Assembly: GCF_030272615.1 (NCBI RefSeq) | Contig: NC_081415.1 | Coordinates: 628,347,240 to 628,411,239, forward strand | Source of the DNA: Cryptomeria japonica | Lineage: Eukaryota > Streptophyta > Pinopsida > Cupressales > Cupressaceae | Direction: 5' to 3' | Length of the DNA: 64,000 nucleotides | Shown here: positions 1 to 12,646 of the stretch, one piece after another | How positions within the stretch are numbered: the stretch's first letter is position 1 | How the letters are laid out: each line of letters begins with the position of its first letter | Notes under the pieces: generated by a model | Database searches by the model: none | What the model was told of the DNA's origin: nothing | Seen by the model: only the letters and a program-made list of their open reading frames with translations | Made by a program: the position numbers and the translations under genes

Positions 1-540
1 AAGATAAACAGGTATCTTCACATGCCAAAACCATTTTGAAACTCATCACATGCACCATGCATATGTGGCATCTTCATCTTTGATCACCATTCAGTCATAG
101 ATCATCACAATCGATTCTCCAAGCTCCATCGGTTAGGGTTCTGCTTCTCAACTGGTTAGGGTTACTGGTTGATCTTTGCTTCAATAATAATATCGGTTGC
201 CTTCACTGCTTTACTACCGGTTGCATTACTGTATCATTACCAATTGCTATACAACTTCATTACCAGTTGCTATACAACTTCATTAACGGTTGCTATTGAC
301 ATCAATGACAACGCTATACTTCATCAATACAATCTTCATGCAATGCAAACACAAACTAGCAAACAAAAAATGGACCCCTATCCCCAATTAGTGCCTCCCA
401 ACACACATCAAATAAACCACAAACCCCCACATACTAGAAGCACGATTCAAAAAGAACAAAGGCTAGGGCATGAGTGCCCTAGCTCATGTGAAACCTTGCG
501 CAACAAACTTCCATATGTGTCATCTCCAATTTTTTCACTT
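1..540. other. Non-coding repeat-like sequence at window edge
   Basis: No gene is supported here. The stretch has a 23-bp motif (ttaccagttgctatacaact plus tca) repeated about three times near 237-305 and several accggttg-like motifs of the kind seen in plant LTRs. The open frame in this stretch has no family resemblance and a low-complexity composition. It replaces roughly the first 160 bp expected for the LTR that follows, so it is probably another repeat abutting or interrupting that LTR; its left end is outside the window. Confidence 0.4.
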
Positions 541-1320
541 TTAATTAATTAATTAATTACCTTTTCCCTTTATTAATTAAATACATACTTTTATTTATTT
601 AACTAATTCATTATCATCTTCTTTCTAATCCTAGCCCTCCAACTTTTTCACATGGATCATAATCTAAATTTGTAGGCATGCGACAAGTGTCAAATTCCTC
701 TTACCCACCTCTTCTCTTTCCTTATGTCCACATGACAAAAAGTCTCTCTAAATTACCTACTCCATAATCTTATCCTTTCATTTCAAATTAACCTCTTAAT
801 CCTATTCACTCTTACATACCATTCAATCCCATCCCTTTATTTTTACCTACCCTTTAATCCTATTCATTCTCTTTCATCTATGTGATCATGGCCATTCATT
901 TGTTAACCTCTTAATCTAAACCCTCGTTTCTCTTAGAAATTTCTATAAAATAGGGTTCTTCCTTCCATTTTCATCTATTAAGAAATCATTTGAGCACCTA
1001 CACTCTACCAAAATCATTCTAGGATCATACATTATCACACCATCTTTGCATCATGGCTTACCTCATCAAACAACCACACTCCATTCTTTCATGACCTCTT
1101 GTGCGTGTGTGACATTGCTAAGAGCAATCATCACCTAAACAATATCTTGAAGGATACGAGAACAATGGAGACAAGCCTATTATGTGTATAAAGGTATATT
1201 TGGTTTTTTTTTTTCATACATAGTAGATCTCTATTGATTATTTGTTGAATTGGTTTGTAGATCTAGTTTAGTGGTTGGATCCTTATGGTTTACAAATAGG
1301 TTCAAAATTCAAGATACACA
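541..1320 (+). repeat. 5' LTR (partial) of the outer Gypsy-like element
   Basis: Matches the right copy over most of its length and ends in aagataca-ca at 1320, directly before a primer-binding-site-like stretch. It contains a TATA-like motif tctataaaatagg near 941 on the plus strand. Relative to the right copy it has an extra stretch of about 60 bp near 1170-1245. Confidence 0.6.
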
Positions 1321-2999
1321 TTTTGGCATATTTGGTGGGACTCATATTCCTATTAGATTTGTATCTTTGGAGGTTTTCTTAACCTTATATTGTTATTTTG
1401 TTAAAACAGTTGGAGACTAACCTTGTACAACTAGGGTTGGGGACACAAGTGTAGGGTTTTACAAAGATTTCATCATATCTCTCTAACGACTACTAATTTT
1501 TGTAAAAAAGTTTTACTCCAGGTTAAGGATGGTATAAGGAGATTTCAGTCCAAAAAATACATTTTTATTGTCAGTTTTGAGCCAATTATAATTTTTCTAT
1601 GATTTTTAATAAAAATTAAAGTCTATTCTTGGAAAGGTATCAAAATTCAAGGTGGGTATATTCTTTATGTTTTTTATTTTGATGAAAAATAATTAGTATA
1701 AAATTAGATCTTTGAAAATTAGCATTTTTTCATAAATCTGCTTTCTAGAGCTCAAATTAAGGAATTTTTATAAAAAAATTACATTTTTGGAAATCTCTAA
1801 AAAATTTAGTCGGGGTATCTTCTTTGCATTTTTATTTTTTGAGTAAAAAATAGTGTAAATAAATAAGATCTTGTTGACTAGGTCAAAGGAAAAAAAAGTA
1901 AAATTATAATTTTGTGATGAGCTTATATTTTATTTCAACATAATATTACTTTATCTTCATTGAAAGGGTTTTATTATGAGTTATAATATCATAATAAATT
2001 TATTTATGCAATACATTTATTTGATTTGAACTATTATATTTTCATGATTTCACACACTTGATTATGAGTTGAAAAGGCTATCTTAGAGCTCATCATATTG
2101 GATCAAGGGGTTTCAACGTAATTGGAAAGCGTTAAATTAAGGTGCACTTGTTCTAAAACCTCTCGTATACATTCTAAAAGTGATCATAATTGTTTTCATT
2201 TGTCATAGAATCATTTCTTGCTTTAGATAAACATGCTTGGTGTGTCTCCCACATATTAAAAATGGGCTTAAAATCAATTGTTCACATTTGTAAATTTGAA
2301 CTTAAAATGAAAAATTATCTTTTAATCCCCAATATTTCCTTACATATGCTCTCCTCTTGTATCCTAGAGGTGAAATTGAGTGCACTAGAAATAAGGGATA
2401 TTATTTTATTTTTCTTTTTAGGAGGCTTACCTAGAGAAGTGATCACTCTAGGGGAGAAACTCAAATCTCGTGTTTCGAAGGAGTATAAATAGCAAGGGTT
2501 AATTGAAAGGAATGCCTCATGGAAGTAGAATCTCATCATTTTGGGCTAAGCCTCTAAGAAATTCGTACCTTAGATTAATAAAGGTGGAGAGTGGGTTACC
2601 TTCTCCTCCCAATTATTTGACATTATTCTCTTTCATTTCACATATTTAGGCTTCAATGTACCCTTGTGGTATATAGAGGATACCCCTAGTTGAACTTGTA
2701 AAGCCTATACTTGAGCCTTTTGACCATCATTTCTTGCATTCTATACAAGGATTGATACTCCCACTTGAGTAGGCTTGTTGGTGTGTTTTATGTGCTTGAA
2801 TGTTTAGACCACCTTTCCCAAACCAAAAGGGGGCACAACATCCAAATGAAGCCATATAATTTTGTCTTTTGCATTTTATTTCTTGTGTGTTTAAAAAACA
2901 AAATTCATAAAAAAAAAAGACATTAAAAAAAAAACTAATGACATTCAAAAATAACCTAATTAGGTCTTATGTAGTTGAAACAAGGTCACAAAATTTAAA

Positions 3000-4000
3000 A
3001 ACAAACATCATGGATTGGTATTACGCATTTCATAGGGAAGGTGAAGAATTTATCCCTCCAATTGAAAGAGAATATGAGACAATACCATCACAATGAACCT
3101 ACCAATCATATCAATCCAACTTAAACATGTCCCAAAACTTGCACCAAAACTACCTACCTCAACAACAACCACAACAAAATACCTCCACAAACATATACAA
3201 CCCAAATTCAAACATCATGGATTGGTTTGAAAAAATGGTTATGGAAGTTAAAGAGTCTAGGCCAATCCCCCAAGTCACACATCAAAACTACATCCCCCAA
3301 AACAACATTCTACCCAACCAATAATCTACGTGCACACCTACCACTTCAAACAACCAATTCAATACCCAAAGGACAATTTCAAAACTTGTTGCCAATAAAC
3401 TTATCACATTGCCTGAGACTAGAGCATGTGAACCAAGAGTAAAACCTACATGATGGAATGATTCTAAGTTCTGTGAATATCATCAAAACAAAGGACATAA
3501 AACTTCTAACTTCTCAAGATTAAATAATCTCACTCAGGACCTCATTGATCAAGGTGAAATTACTATTGAAGAAAATTTAATTTATTCACCTAATGAGGAA
3601 TTAGGCATATGTCAAGACACTATTTACAAGCATGATCAAAATCATTATCTATGTCTAGCAATGGCTCATCCCAAAAAAAATCCTCCATCTCTCCTATCCT
3701 TCCCTCATCCTCTAAAGCTTTACAACAAAAATCCCCACCATCTCCATCAAACAATGAATCCAATGATGACACCTTTCAATTTTATCCCCAAGGGCTATCC
3801 ACTATAGAAGTCCAAGCTAATCCACTTCTTGATACCAATCCCTCCCATGAGTCAAAAATCCTAGAATCAATGCCACCATATCCACCCCACTTATAGTCAA
3901 ACCTACTCTAGAGAGTCCCATTCAAAATTCGTCCTCATCATGCAAAAACATGGAATCCATTGAATATACCCCATACATATCCAAATTCATACCCCATGTT
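3000..4000 (+). pseudogene. Gag-like remnant with a zinc-knuckle-like motif
   Basis: A Gln/Asn/Pro-rich frame (begins MSQNLHQNYLPQQQPQQN at 3127) is followed near 3466-3520 by KFCEYHQNKGHKTSN, which matches the FC-YH-NKGH-T motif typical of gag from plant Gypsy elements. Downstream text is Ser/Pro-rich. This is a broken fossil; only the motif region is recognisable. It is the only coding trace of the outer element. Confidence 0.5.
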
Positions 4001-4536
4001 AAAAGGATAATCCAAAGTGTGAAGAAAAAAGTCCTAAAATGCATCAAGATCAAGATTCCAAAGTTTTCCCATCCCATCTAATTGTTGACCAAGACCGCAT
4101 CTCCCTAGAATCTCATGATGATCCACCAAATACCTTTTCACTCCATCGAAGATGATCCCCTTTCATCTTAAGAGAAAATCATCCATTCAAGTCCCAATAC
4201 ACTTCTTAAGCAAGATCATGATATCCCTTCCATCATTTCCAATGATCCTATTCAAAATTATGAGAAAAGCACCTTTCTACTCCATGTAATCATCCTCTTC
4301 CATGTCAATATCAAATTATCCCTTCATCTCCTTGTCACAATCCTCCATATCCATCTCAACATCCCTCTTAGTCCCCCTTAGGATCCTAATCCTCCTCAAA
4401 ATCCCATCACCCCTATCTAAGCCATTCTCAAACCCCCTACATTGTTGTAAAACAAGGTGAAGAAAGCTTGCAATATTAACTTTAAATAAATATTATTACA
4501 AATCTAAAACTAAAGAAACACTTAACAAAGTGATTG

Positions 4537-5169
4537 AAGACTATGGCTGATTACATCGAGGACCTGAAAATACCATTGCAAAAGCTGAAAACATAAGAGA
4601 CTCCTTCAACCCCAGATTTGAGAAAATAGAGAAAGATCTGCTGGAAAGGAAAAATCTTGCTGATGCTAATGATCAAACTATCTCAGGTACTGCCAGTAAA
4701 GTCAGCAAAATTGAGGAGTTTCTGAAGAGTATTGTTGAACAGAGTTTAAGCATCCTAAAGATTTCTGCTAGCAACACTAATACTCTCATCAGCAAACTAG
4801 ACGAAGAGAAGGAGACCTTGGATATTGACCCGGACACTGAAGGTACAGGGGACGCTCAAGGACCCAGAACCCGAACCAAAGGAAAAAAGAAAGAAAAGAA
4901 ACCTAACAAGGACCTGGAAGATCTCAAAGTTGTTGGGACCACCTATGACCAGTTGGTGAAAAAGGTGGAGGACCTACTGAAGACTATAGCTATGTAGTGC
5001 TTTCCTTGTTTCTTTGTTGTTTTTATCTTTAGCTATCTTTTTGGTTTGCTGGCTTTCTTGCCAGTCATTTTGTAAGCAGTTTATAAGCTCTAGACTTTTT
5101 ATTGTCTTATCTTAATATCCTTTGTTAAAGGTTTCGGGTCTTGAAAACCTATTTTTCTAAATTAATCAG
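4537..5169 (+). mobile_element. 633-bp insertion with coiled-coil reading frame and 13-bp TSD
   Basis: The segment is flanked by perfect 13-bp copies of aacaaagtgattg (4524-4536 and 5170-5182), and the sister LTR has one copy with nothing between. A frame without stops runs from about 4572 to the TAG at 4995-4997 (about 141 codons). It is Lys/Glu-rich and heptad-like, with stretches such as NLADANDQTISGTASKV and SIVEQSLSILKISASN, a basic patch GKKKEKKPNKD, and a tail ending KKVEDLLKTIAM. About 170 bp of T-rich sequence resembling a 3' UTR follows, with no clear poly(A) tail. A target duplication this long suggests target-primed reverse transcription (LINE-mobilised copy or 5'-truncated retroelement). 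I do not recognise the protein. The frame looks damaged at its start, and I treat it as a fossil. Confidence 0.6.
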
Positions 5170-5402
5170 AACAAAGTGATTGCAAAATGAAAACAAGAAG
5201 AAGAAAACCATAACACAAGAAACACCAGATTTACGTGGAGAAACCTTTTTGGAAAAAAAATCCACCACAAAAAGAGAGGTAAGCATAAATTATAAATCAT
5301 ATGAAGATTATAAATAACAACAATACACTTCTCTTGTAGACCTCTGTAAAATCTGGCAACACTTCGTTATCTTGGGAATTGAACAAGACTGAATGAAAAA
5401 CT

Positions 5403-7347
5403 TGTTGACTATTTCTGTGTCAACTTAACTTCATCAAGCTTGAGAAATATTTCACATAACCTGCATGTTATGCACACTGTATTGGCATCAAAATAAAGGA
5501 GTTTCTTTTGCCTTGATACTCTTTTCAGGCTCCAAGTTCTATTTTTGAGTTGACCAGGTCGACCAGTCAACTCACTTAAGTTTACCGGTTGGAGGGTCCC
5601 TTCTCCATGACGAGACCAACCCCTTTCACCCGCTACCGGCTGGTGGAGTTCCTTGTTATTACTTTGTCGCATCAAACATGAACACTTCCACTTTTGTTCC
5701 CTGTTTCGATCTTCCATTTTTGCATGACAACACAATAAGCGTTGGTGAGAGGGGATGAGGTTGTTGGCGAGGGTTTCCTTTTTCTATATCATGTGGTCAG
5801 GAGTTCTCAGCTTTTGTTCTTTTGGCAACTGTTTTATTTTCACCCGATGTCGCGATGGGTGATATGAGGGTCCTTTTCGATAAGGGTTTCAATGGTGACA
5901 TGAGGGAAAAAGGGTGTTTGGTTGAAAGGCCATGTTTTGTCAAACTCCAATTGAGGTGGGACCTCCATGCCATGTCATCCATAGGGCCTAGTTACAAAAG
6001 GAACATCATTGTTTCACAATGATAATTTTATAAAGGGATTTCAAAGCCGTGAAATGGTGATGGCTTTTTCCATTTCACGAAGAACATAGGTGCTGACTTT
6101 TCAACCCCCATGAAGCGGCAAAAGAGAAAAGTGGACCCGACTTACCACATGGTACATCTAGGGTCATGGATTTTCACTTAAAGGGGTGATCAACGACAAC
6201 ATTTTAAACTTCAATTGAGCCCTTTGGAGGGCTATGTGGTGACATCTCACACGTCCATCTTCATGCTACCTCCATAATCAAACGACCATGATTCAAATCT
6301 CAAAGACTCGTTTGCATTTAAATCTTCTGTGCGGCGTAGTTGCCGATCAAGCAGTCAAATCCATTTTTTGGCTCAGTCGATGCCCCCAATCCAATTCAGA
6401 TTTTTCATCCAATCGTCAGATTCTTTCAATATTACTCTAGATGGAACCTTGAGGCTGATTTTTTATGCCACCCATGCTCATTCAATACGGATTGAGGACT
6501 GTTGTGCCTGCAAATGCCATCCCAATGCATTCAATTGCAAAGATTTCCTCTTTTCTATAGGGATTTTGCTTTTCCAGAGGCAGTTGACATTCTCAAAACC
6601 TGCTTTCCATATGCCATCAGGTCAGTCGATATGATCTTCTTCTCCTCTTTTCTATTTAGTAACCTAACCCTGGTAGGGTTAGGATTTCTAGATTTAGTTC
6701 ATTTTGAGTTATGCCTTAGCTATAAAGGAAATTTTTTTGTATCTTTCAAAAGGATCTTCTTCTTTTCTTATCAATAGAATACTTGTTTTCATGATTTGTA
6801 AAAGTTACCTTGCCTCTACATGAGTAAAATTTGCCTATCTTGTCTTATTCAGTTTTCACAATTTGTTTAATTCTTACCTTCATGTGTGAATGCATCCCCT
6901 TTTGGTTGTCTTAGGTTACATGTGACCGTGTTATTCTCCTCTTTGGATTTCATCTGTGAACTAAGTGTAGTTCATCTTGTTATTCATAAGAATCCTAACC
7001 TTCACATTTCCTTAAGTGATAGATTTGGATAGAATTTGTGCATACCTAGGGCAATTCTATTGATGTTTTTATGCAGATATAGATAGGAAGATCAAATTTT
7101 CAATCTAGGTGTGAACCTTTTTTCCTCTTTCAAGCATCCCTCTTTCTCCATTTTCCATATCAAACCAATAGAATAGATATTCAGTGTTGGGTTAGTCCAA
7201 CACGTGCACTCGGATTGGAAAGGAAGCCGACCTTCTTTGGAGACTCAACCTCACTTTTGCAAGTCCCACACCTGGAAGGTTGTTTCCATATTTCACAAGG
7301 TTGATGATCAAGGTTAATCATCACAGGGTGCAAATTTTGTGACAACA
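5403..7347. mobile_element. Solo LTR, 1945 bp
   Basis: It begins tgttgactat and ends gtgacaaca (TG...CA with a 5-bp inverted repeat TGTTG/CAACA), flanked by aaact on both sides (5398-5402, 7348-7352). The sister LTR at 11864-12646 is uninterrupted at this site. A TATA-like gctataaagg (about 6718) and an aatagaa poly(A)-type signal (about 6775) on the plus strand fit U3-R-U5 order. There is no internal coding region, PBS or second LTR, so a solo LTR left by recombination is the simplest reading. Confidence 0.7.
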
Positions 7348-7859
7348 AAACTCTAGTTCAAGTCTCCAATTTATAGAGATTTGTGAGGATTAATACCACC
7401 ATGGTATCACCAAACAATAGGCTACAAAACCACCTTGAAAAAGTCACGTGTATCTCCTTGAAATGAGTCAATAACACCCAAAAATAGCCTCTTATAGATT
7501 CTCTTACAACTATCATAAGCCATCTCCCATGCATGGGCACGTGCATAAGGATTCTATCATAAATATCAATAATGATTGTCATAACCATCATAGATTCTCT
7601 TACAATCCCTTATCAGTGTCCAACCACCTCAAAATAGAAGCTTTCAAAAGGTGTCACCTAGATATTTTGTCCTTTTCCCCAAAGACAAATGGTAAAAGTA
7701 ACTTTGCCTTTACATGGTCTCTTTCACCACAGTTGGTTAAATGGTTTAACCTCTTATGGGTAATTACAAAAGATATTAGGAAAATAATGAATTAAATGAT
7801 TTACAAGGTTGATGACACCTAAATCCTAAAATTTTCCCACTTGACATCATACATTGTAA

Positions 7860-9700
7860 ATTACCCCATAGAGATACAAAAATACCAATGATCCAAGGCC
7901 ATGGCCTTCCTACACCAAGAGAAATTATCTGTGGTCACTAGCTTTATGAGAGAATCTACAACATTATCCAAAGTGTCAACTTTTTCAATCAAGACTTGTC
8001 CACTCTCAACCATCTCTCACACAAAGTCATACTGAACATCAACATTTTTAGTATGAGCATGATACATAGGATTTTTGGCCAAACATATGACACTTTGACT
8101 ATCACATCCAATCCTCATTGTCCTGCAATCAAAACCAATACCATCACCAAATCTCTATAGCCAAACCACCTCCTTAGAGGCATGTGTAGTGGTCATATAC
8201 TTTGCCTCAGTGGTCGATAATGCAACTATAGGTCATATTTTCCTCATCCAACTCATTGCTCCTCCAAACAAAATAAACACATAGCCACTCGTGGACCTTC
8301 GACTATCCAAGTCACCTGCTCAATATGCATCAACAAAACCCTATATGTCCAATGACTTATCCACATCATTAGTATATTAATAAACCAAATAGTAATCAAA
8401 AGTACCTCACAAGTATCTTAATACCTTTTAACAAAAGTCCAATGCTCTTTACCTGGGTTAGACATAAACATGCTTACAACTCCCATTGTTTGGGCTATAT
8501 CTGGTCTAATACAAACCATTGCATACATTAAACTATCAATGACACTAGCATAAGGAACATTAGACAACTCTTCAATATCATCATTATAATTAAGACACAT
8601 GTCTAAAATCAACTTAGTACCAATAAAAAATGGAATACTTACTAGCTTACATTCCTGCATTTTAAATCTCTACAAAATGGTGTCAACATACTTACTCTAA
8701 CTTAACCAAAACTTTCTGTCAACCTAATCCCTGCTAGTTTCCATCCCAAGAATATATCTAGCAACCCCTGAATCCTTCATATCAAATGAGCTAAAAAATA
8801 AAATTTTGAGCTCTCTAATCATCATTGTGTTGTTACCAATAAACAACATATAATCAACATAGAAGACAATAATTTGTAACTAAGCATCAATGACCTTAAT
8901 ATAAACACAATGATCCTCTTTGCTTATAACATAACCCAACTTTCATGCAAAAGCATCAAACTTCTAGTACCACATGTCAAACCATAAAATGACCATTTTA
9001 ACCTGCAAACCAAGTTTTATTTAAATCCTTTCTCAACAAAACCATCAGGTTGTCACATATAAATTTATTCTTCAAGATTCCCATGAAAGAAATAAATTTT
9101 AACATCCATTTTCTCTATCTCAATATCACAAGTAGCAGTAATAGATAATAAGAATCTAATAGAAGTTAGCTTAATAACATGAGATAATATTTCACCGAAA
9201 TCAGCTCCATCTCTCTAGGAGTAGCCCTTGGCCACCAGTCTGGCCTTGTACCTCTCTAATTGACCATTTACTTTGAATTTGTTCTTCAATACCCACTTGC
9301 ATCCAATGGGATTTCTTCATTTGGACAAAATAACAAGATCCCAGGTGTCACAACTATCCAAAGTTGTCATCTCCTCCTGCATGCCCTGCATCCAAGACTC
9401 ACTTTCCTCGAAGGAGAGTGCTTCCTTGTAAGATCTAGATTCATCGTCAATACTTATATTCCTTTGTCTTGTGGACCTCCTCAAAGGTGGAGTAAGAGGT
9501 TCTTTGTCTTGTTCTTCTTCATTAATTTCAATTTCTTCTATTACAACAGATTCTTTAGAACTTTCACTTGAACTCTGTTCTTATTCTCCATCTTCTTGTC
9601 CATCTCTTTGTTCTTCCACATGTGCATCTTCTAGCTTAGTTTCAAAATGCATTGTCTCCAACTTTTCCTTTGGTTGTTCTTCATTTGAGTCAGCTCTAAG
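7860..9700 (-). pseudogene. Copia reverse transcriptase and RNase H remnants
   Basis: Minus-strand text includes VPYASVIDSLMYAMVCIRPD and SNPGKEHWTFVKRY (8418-8660), the Copia RT to RNase H connection. The rest of the RT region between this and the integrase is decayed. Fossil; broken. Confidence 0.7.
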
Positions 9701-9704
9701 TTCC

Positions 9705-10181
9705 CTAAAAAATCACATCTCTAGAAAATATCATTTTACAAGTTAGAGGATTTTGAAGCTTATAACCTTTTATATTCTCACCATATCCTACACAGATGCA
9801 TTTTTGAGCTTTTGGATCCAATTTAGATTGCTTCTCTTGAGGCACATGAACAAAAAACTCACAACCAAAGACCCTTAAAAGTGAAACTGAAGGCTTTTTA
9901 CCCAACCACATCTTATAAGGTGTTTTATCAACAAGAGCTTTACAAGAAGATTTATTAATTAAATGAAAAGTAGCATCAATAGCTTCTACCCAAAAACATT
10001 TATCTAGCTTAGTGCTACTTAACATGGTCCTAGCTCTTTCCATTAATATACGGTTCATTCTTTTTGCTACCCCATTTTGTTGGGGAGTGTAAGGTGTAGT
10101 TTTTTGTCTAAGAATTCTTGCATGTTTGCAAAACTCATCAAATTCCCTAGAGCAATACTCAACCCCATGGTAAGATCTCAA
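9705..10181 (-). pseudogene. Copia integrase core, C-terminal half
   Basis: The motif TTPYTPQQNGVAKRMNRILM and the stretch RARTMLSSTKLDKCFWVEAI are diagnostic of Copia integrase, followed by the VFGCEFFVHVP and GYKLQNP boxes. The 158-residue frame is the best preserved piece of this element. Fossil. Confidence 0.8.
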
Positions 10182-10460
10182 TTCTTTTATCTTATAATCT
10201 AATTAGTTTTCAATCAATGGCTTAAATTCATTAAACTTTGTGAAAACTTTAAATTTTGAATGCATAAAATAAATCCAAGTATATCTTGAGACATCATCAA
10301 TGAAGGAAACATAATACTAAGATCTATTCAAAGGGCCAACATTTATTGGACCACATGCATCCGAATGAAAAATATCTCTAAAATTCTCTTAGATTTTAAC
10401 TCCTTTAGGAAATGAAGATCTATTTTGTCTATCAAACACACAGTGCTCACATAAATCACT

Positions 10461-11080
10461 TTAACTAACAAAATAATCAGAAATATCCTCGACTAGTTTC
10501 TTATCTAGAATGGTCTTAAGGCCTTTTTCACCAATGTGACCCAATCTATGGTGCCACAACAGACATGCATTTTTAGTCCTAGTTACAAAAGCTAAATTAC
10601 AAAGAGTGGAATCATGTAGCTTAAACAAAGTCCCTGTCTGAGATCCTTTAATAATTACCGGACTTTCTTTTACCAACCTACAACTAGGCTTATCAAATAT
10701 CAAATGCATTCCAAAATCAGTCAACTTGGAAATCGAAAGTAAGCTTCTTGCAAGATCTGGAATATGAAACATTATTAATGGAAATAATTCTCCCATCACT
10801 AAAAAACAATTTTACCTTTCCTTTGCCAATAATCTTCATTGAGGTGTTATTATCAAGAAAAACTTCTCCTCCATCATATCCTTTATACTCAAAAAACCAC
10901 TCCTTGCGAGGAGTCATATGGTAGGAAGCACCTAAATCAAAAAGCCAATCATCATTACTAATAAAGTTAGCTGAAATAAACAAAGCATCAGAATCATCAT
11001 CATTTGAGGACTTATCCATGGAAGTATCAATGCCCTTTTTCTTGTTTCTACACTCCTTCACATGACCACAATTCAAACAC
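10461..11080 (-). pseudogene. Copia zinc knuckle, protease and integrase zinc-binding region
   Basis: On the minus strand NCGHVKECRNKKKG is the tail of a CCHC knuckle. WLFDLGASYHMTPRKEW is the Copia protease active-site region, with LGAS where DSGAS is usual. The frame beginning near 10799 carries LWHHRLGHIGEKGLKTILDK, the HHCC integrase head. Fossil; broken. Confidence 0.75.
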
Positions 11081-11081
11081 T

Positions 11082-11746
11082 TTACTCTGCTCTTTCTAGG
11101 GGTCTTAGAACGTCCTTTTGACTTATCCTAGGCCTTCCTCGAACATGATATTGGGAGCCAACATTTATGGTTTTTCTCCTCATCTCTTTTGAAAGAAATA
11201 TCAAAATCACATTGTCCATCTTAAGCTTTACACCACCACTACTTATGGCAACAATTAGATTTTCCCAAGAATTAGGCAAAGAGCAAAGTAGAAGAATACA
11301 TTTATCTTCATCTTCAATACTAACATATATTGATGCAAGTTGACTTAAAATCAAATTAAAAGCATTCAAATGTTTAGCAATAGAATCACCATCCCTCATT
11401 TTCCCAAAATACAAATGTCTTTTTAGATAAGTCTTGCTAGACAAACTTTTAGTTTGATAGATATCACCTATTTTCCTCCACAACTTGTATGTACAATATC
11501 TTCCGTAGAGACATTTAGAAGGGCATAGTCCGTGAGACACAACCTAATGGTTCCCCATGCCTTCTTGTCTATTTTTTCCCACTCATTATCTATCATGGAA
11601 GAATCCTCTAGCTTCTTTTCTTTTAAAATTGGCAACCACTGATCTCTCTCTTCTAAGAGATCCTCAACTTTTAACTTCCACATCTCATAACTAGTGTCAT
11701 TGAACTTCTTAATATCTTGATGAGAGGTGGAGGCCATGGTATACAA
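11082..11746 (-). pseudogene. Copia gag region
   Basis: On the minus strand the gag begins MASTSHQDIKKFNDTSYEMW, close to the Tnt1-type gag start, and continues with gag-core-like text (LSQLASIYVSIEDEDKC, LLCSLPNSWENLI). It lies just inside the primer site, as expected for gag. Fossil; broken. Confidence 0.75.
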
Positions 11747-11863
11747 CCTTTCTCAAATTTGCAAAATACCCACAAAACAAAAGCTCCCACTATAGCAAAA
11801 ACCTTCAACTCTTATAGAGAAAGACATCCTTTCCTCAATAGAATTGTTAGCTTTGATACCAAA

Positions 11864-12646
11864 TGTTGTAAAACAATGTGAAGAAAGCTTGCAATATGAA
11901 CTTTAAATGAATATTATTGCAAATCTAAAACTAAAAATAAACCCTTAACAAAGTGATTGTAGAATCAAAACAAGAAGAAGAAAACCACAACACACGAAAC
12001 ACCAAAGGAGAAATACTTTTGGGAAAAAACTCCACCACTAAAAGAGAGGCAAGTATATTACTAATCACATGAAGATTACAACAACAATACACTTTTCTTG
12101 TAGACCTTTGTAAAATCCGACAACACTTCATTATCCTGGACACTAAGTTCAAGACTAAATGAATAACTCTAGCTCAAGTCCCTAATTTATAGAGATTTGT
12201 GAGGATGAATACCACCATGGTATCACCAAAAAATAGGCTAAAAAACACCTAGAAAAACTCATGTGAATCTCCTTGAAATGAGTCAAAAATACCCAAAAAT
12301 AGCCTCTTACAGATGCTCTTACAACTGTCATAATGAATCTCTCATGCATGGGGACTTGCGTAGGATTCTATCATAAATATCAATAATGACTATCATAATC
12401 ATCATAGATGCTCTTACAACCCCTTACAAGTATCCAACTACCTCAAAATAGAAGCTTCCAAAAGGTGTCACCTAGTTATTTTGTCCTTTTCCCCAAAGAC
12501 AAACGATAAAAGTAACTTCGCCTTTACATGGTCTCTTTCACCATTGTTGGTTAAACAATTTAACCTCTTATGGGTAAATTACAAAAGTTATTAAAAAAAT
12601 ATTAAATTAAAGGATTTACAAGGTTGATGGCACCTAAATCCTAACA
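11864..12646 (-). repeat. 5' LTR of the minus-strand Copia element
   Basis: Plus-strand reading begins tgttgtaaaacaa and ends aaatcctaaca, giving TG...CA termini, 783 bp. It matches 4443-4536, 5183-5402 and 7348-7831 in order, which defines the two insertions in the other LTR. Confidence 0.85.

Larger units (their letters stand above)
4443..7831 (-). repeat. 3' LTR of the minus-strand Copia element, interrupted twice
   Basis: Three blocks (4443-4536, 5183-5402, 7348-7831) align in order with the intact LTR at 11864-12646. The gaps hold a 633-bp segment with a 13-bp target duplication and a 1945-bp solo LTR with a 5-bp duplication. Confidence 0.8.
4443..12646 (-). mobile_element. Ty1/Copia element, Tork/Tnt1-like, minus strand, with insertions in its 3' LTR
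   Basis: LTRs lie at 11864-12646 (5' on the minus strand) and 4443-7831 (3', split by two later insertions). The primer site complementary to initiator Met tRNA (TGGTATCAAAGC on the minus strand) is at 11850-11861 beside the 5' LTR, and a purine-rich tract (plus strand ttttcccacttga, 7832-7844) is beside the 3' LTR. Between them, on the minus strand, run gag, zinc knuckle, protease, integrase, RT and RNase H remnants in Copia order. Flanks are tacat (4438-4442) and tactt (12647-12651), a 4/5 TSD. The motif SLMYAMVCIRPDIAQ points to the Tork/Tnt1 group. The element is broken in several places. LTR copies differ by roughly 8-10 percent by eye, so it is older than the other two large elements in the window. 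Confidence 0.85.

Noticed and set aside
130-170. ggttaggg motifs resembling telomere repeats
   Set aside because: Only two isolated, non-tandem copies; not a telomeric array (plant unit TTTAGGG).
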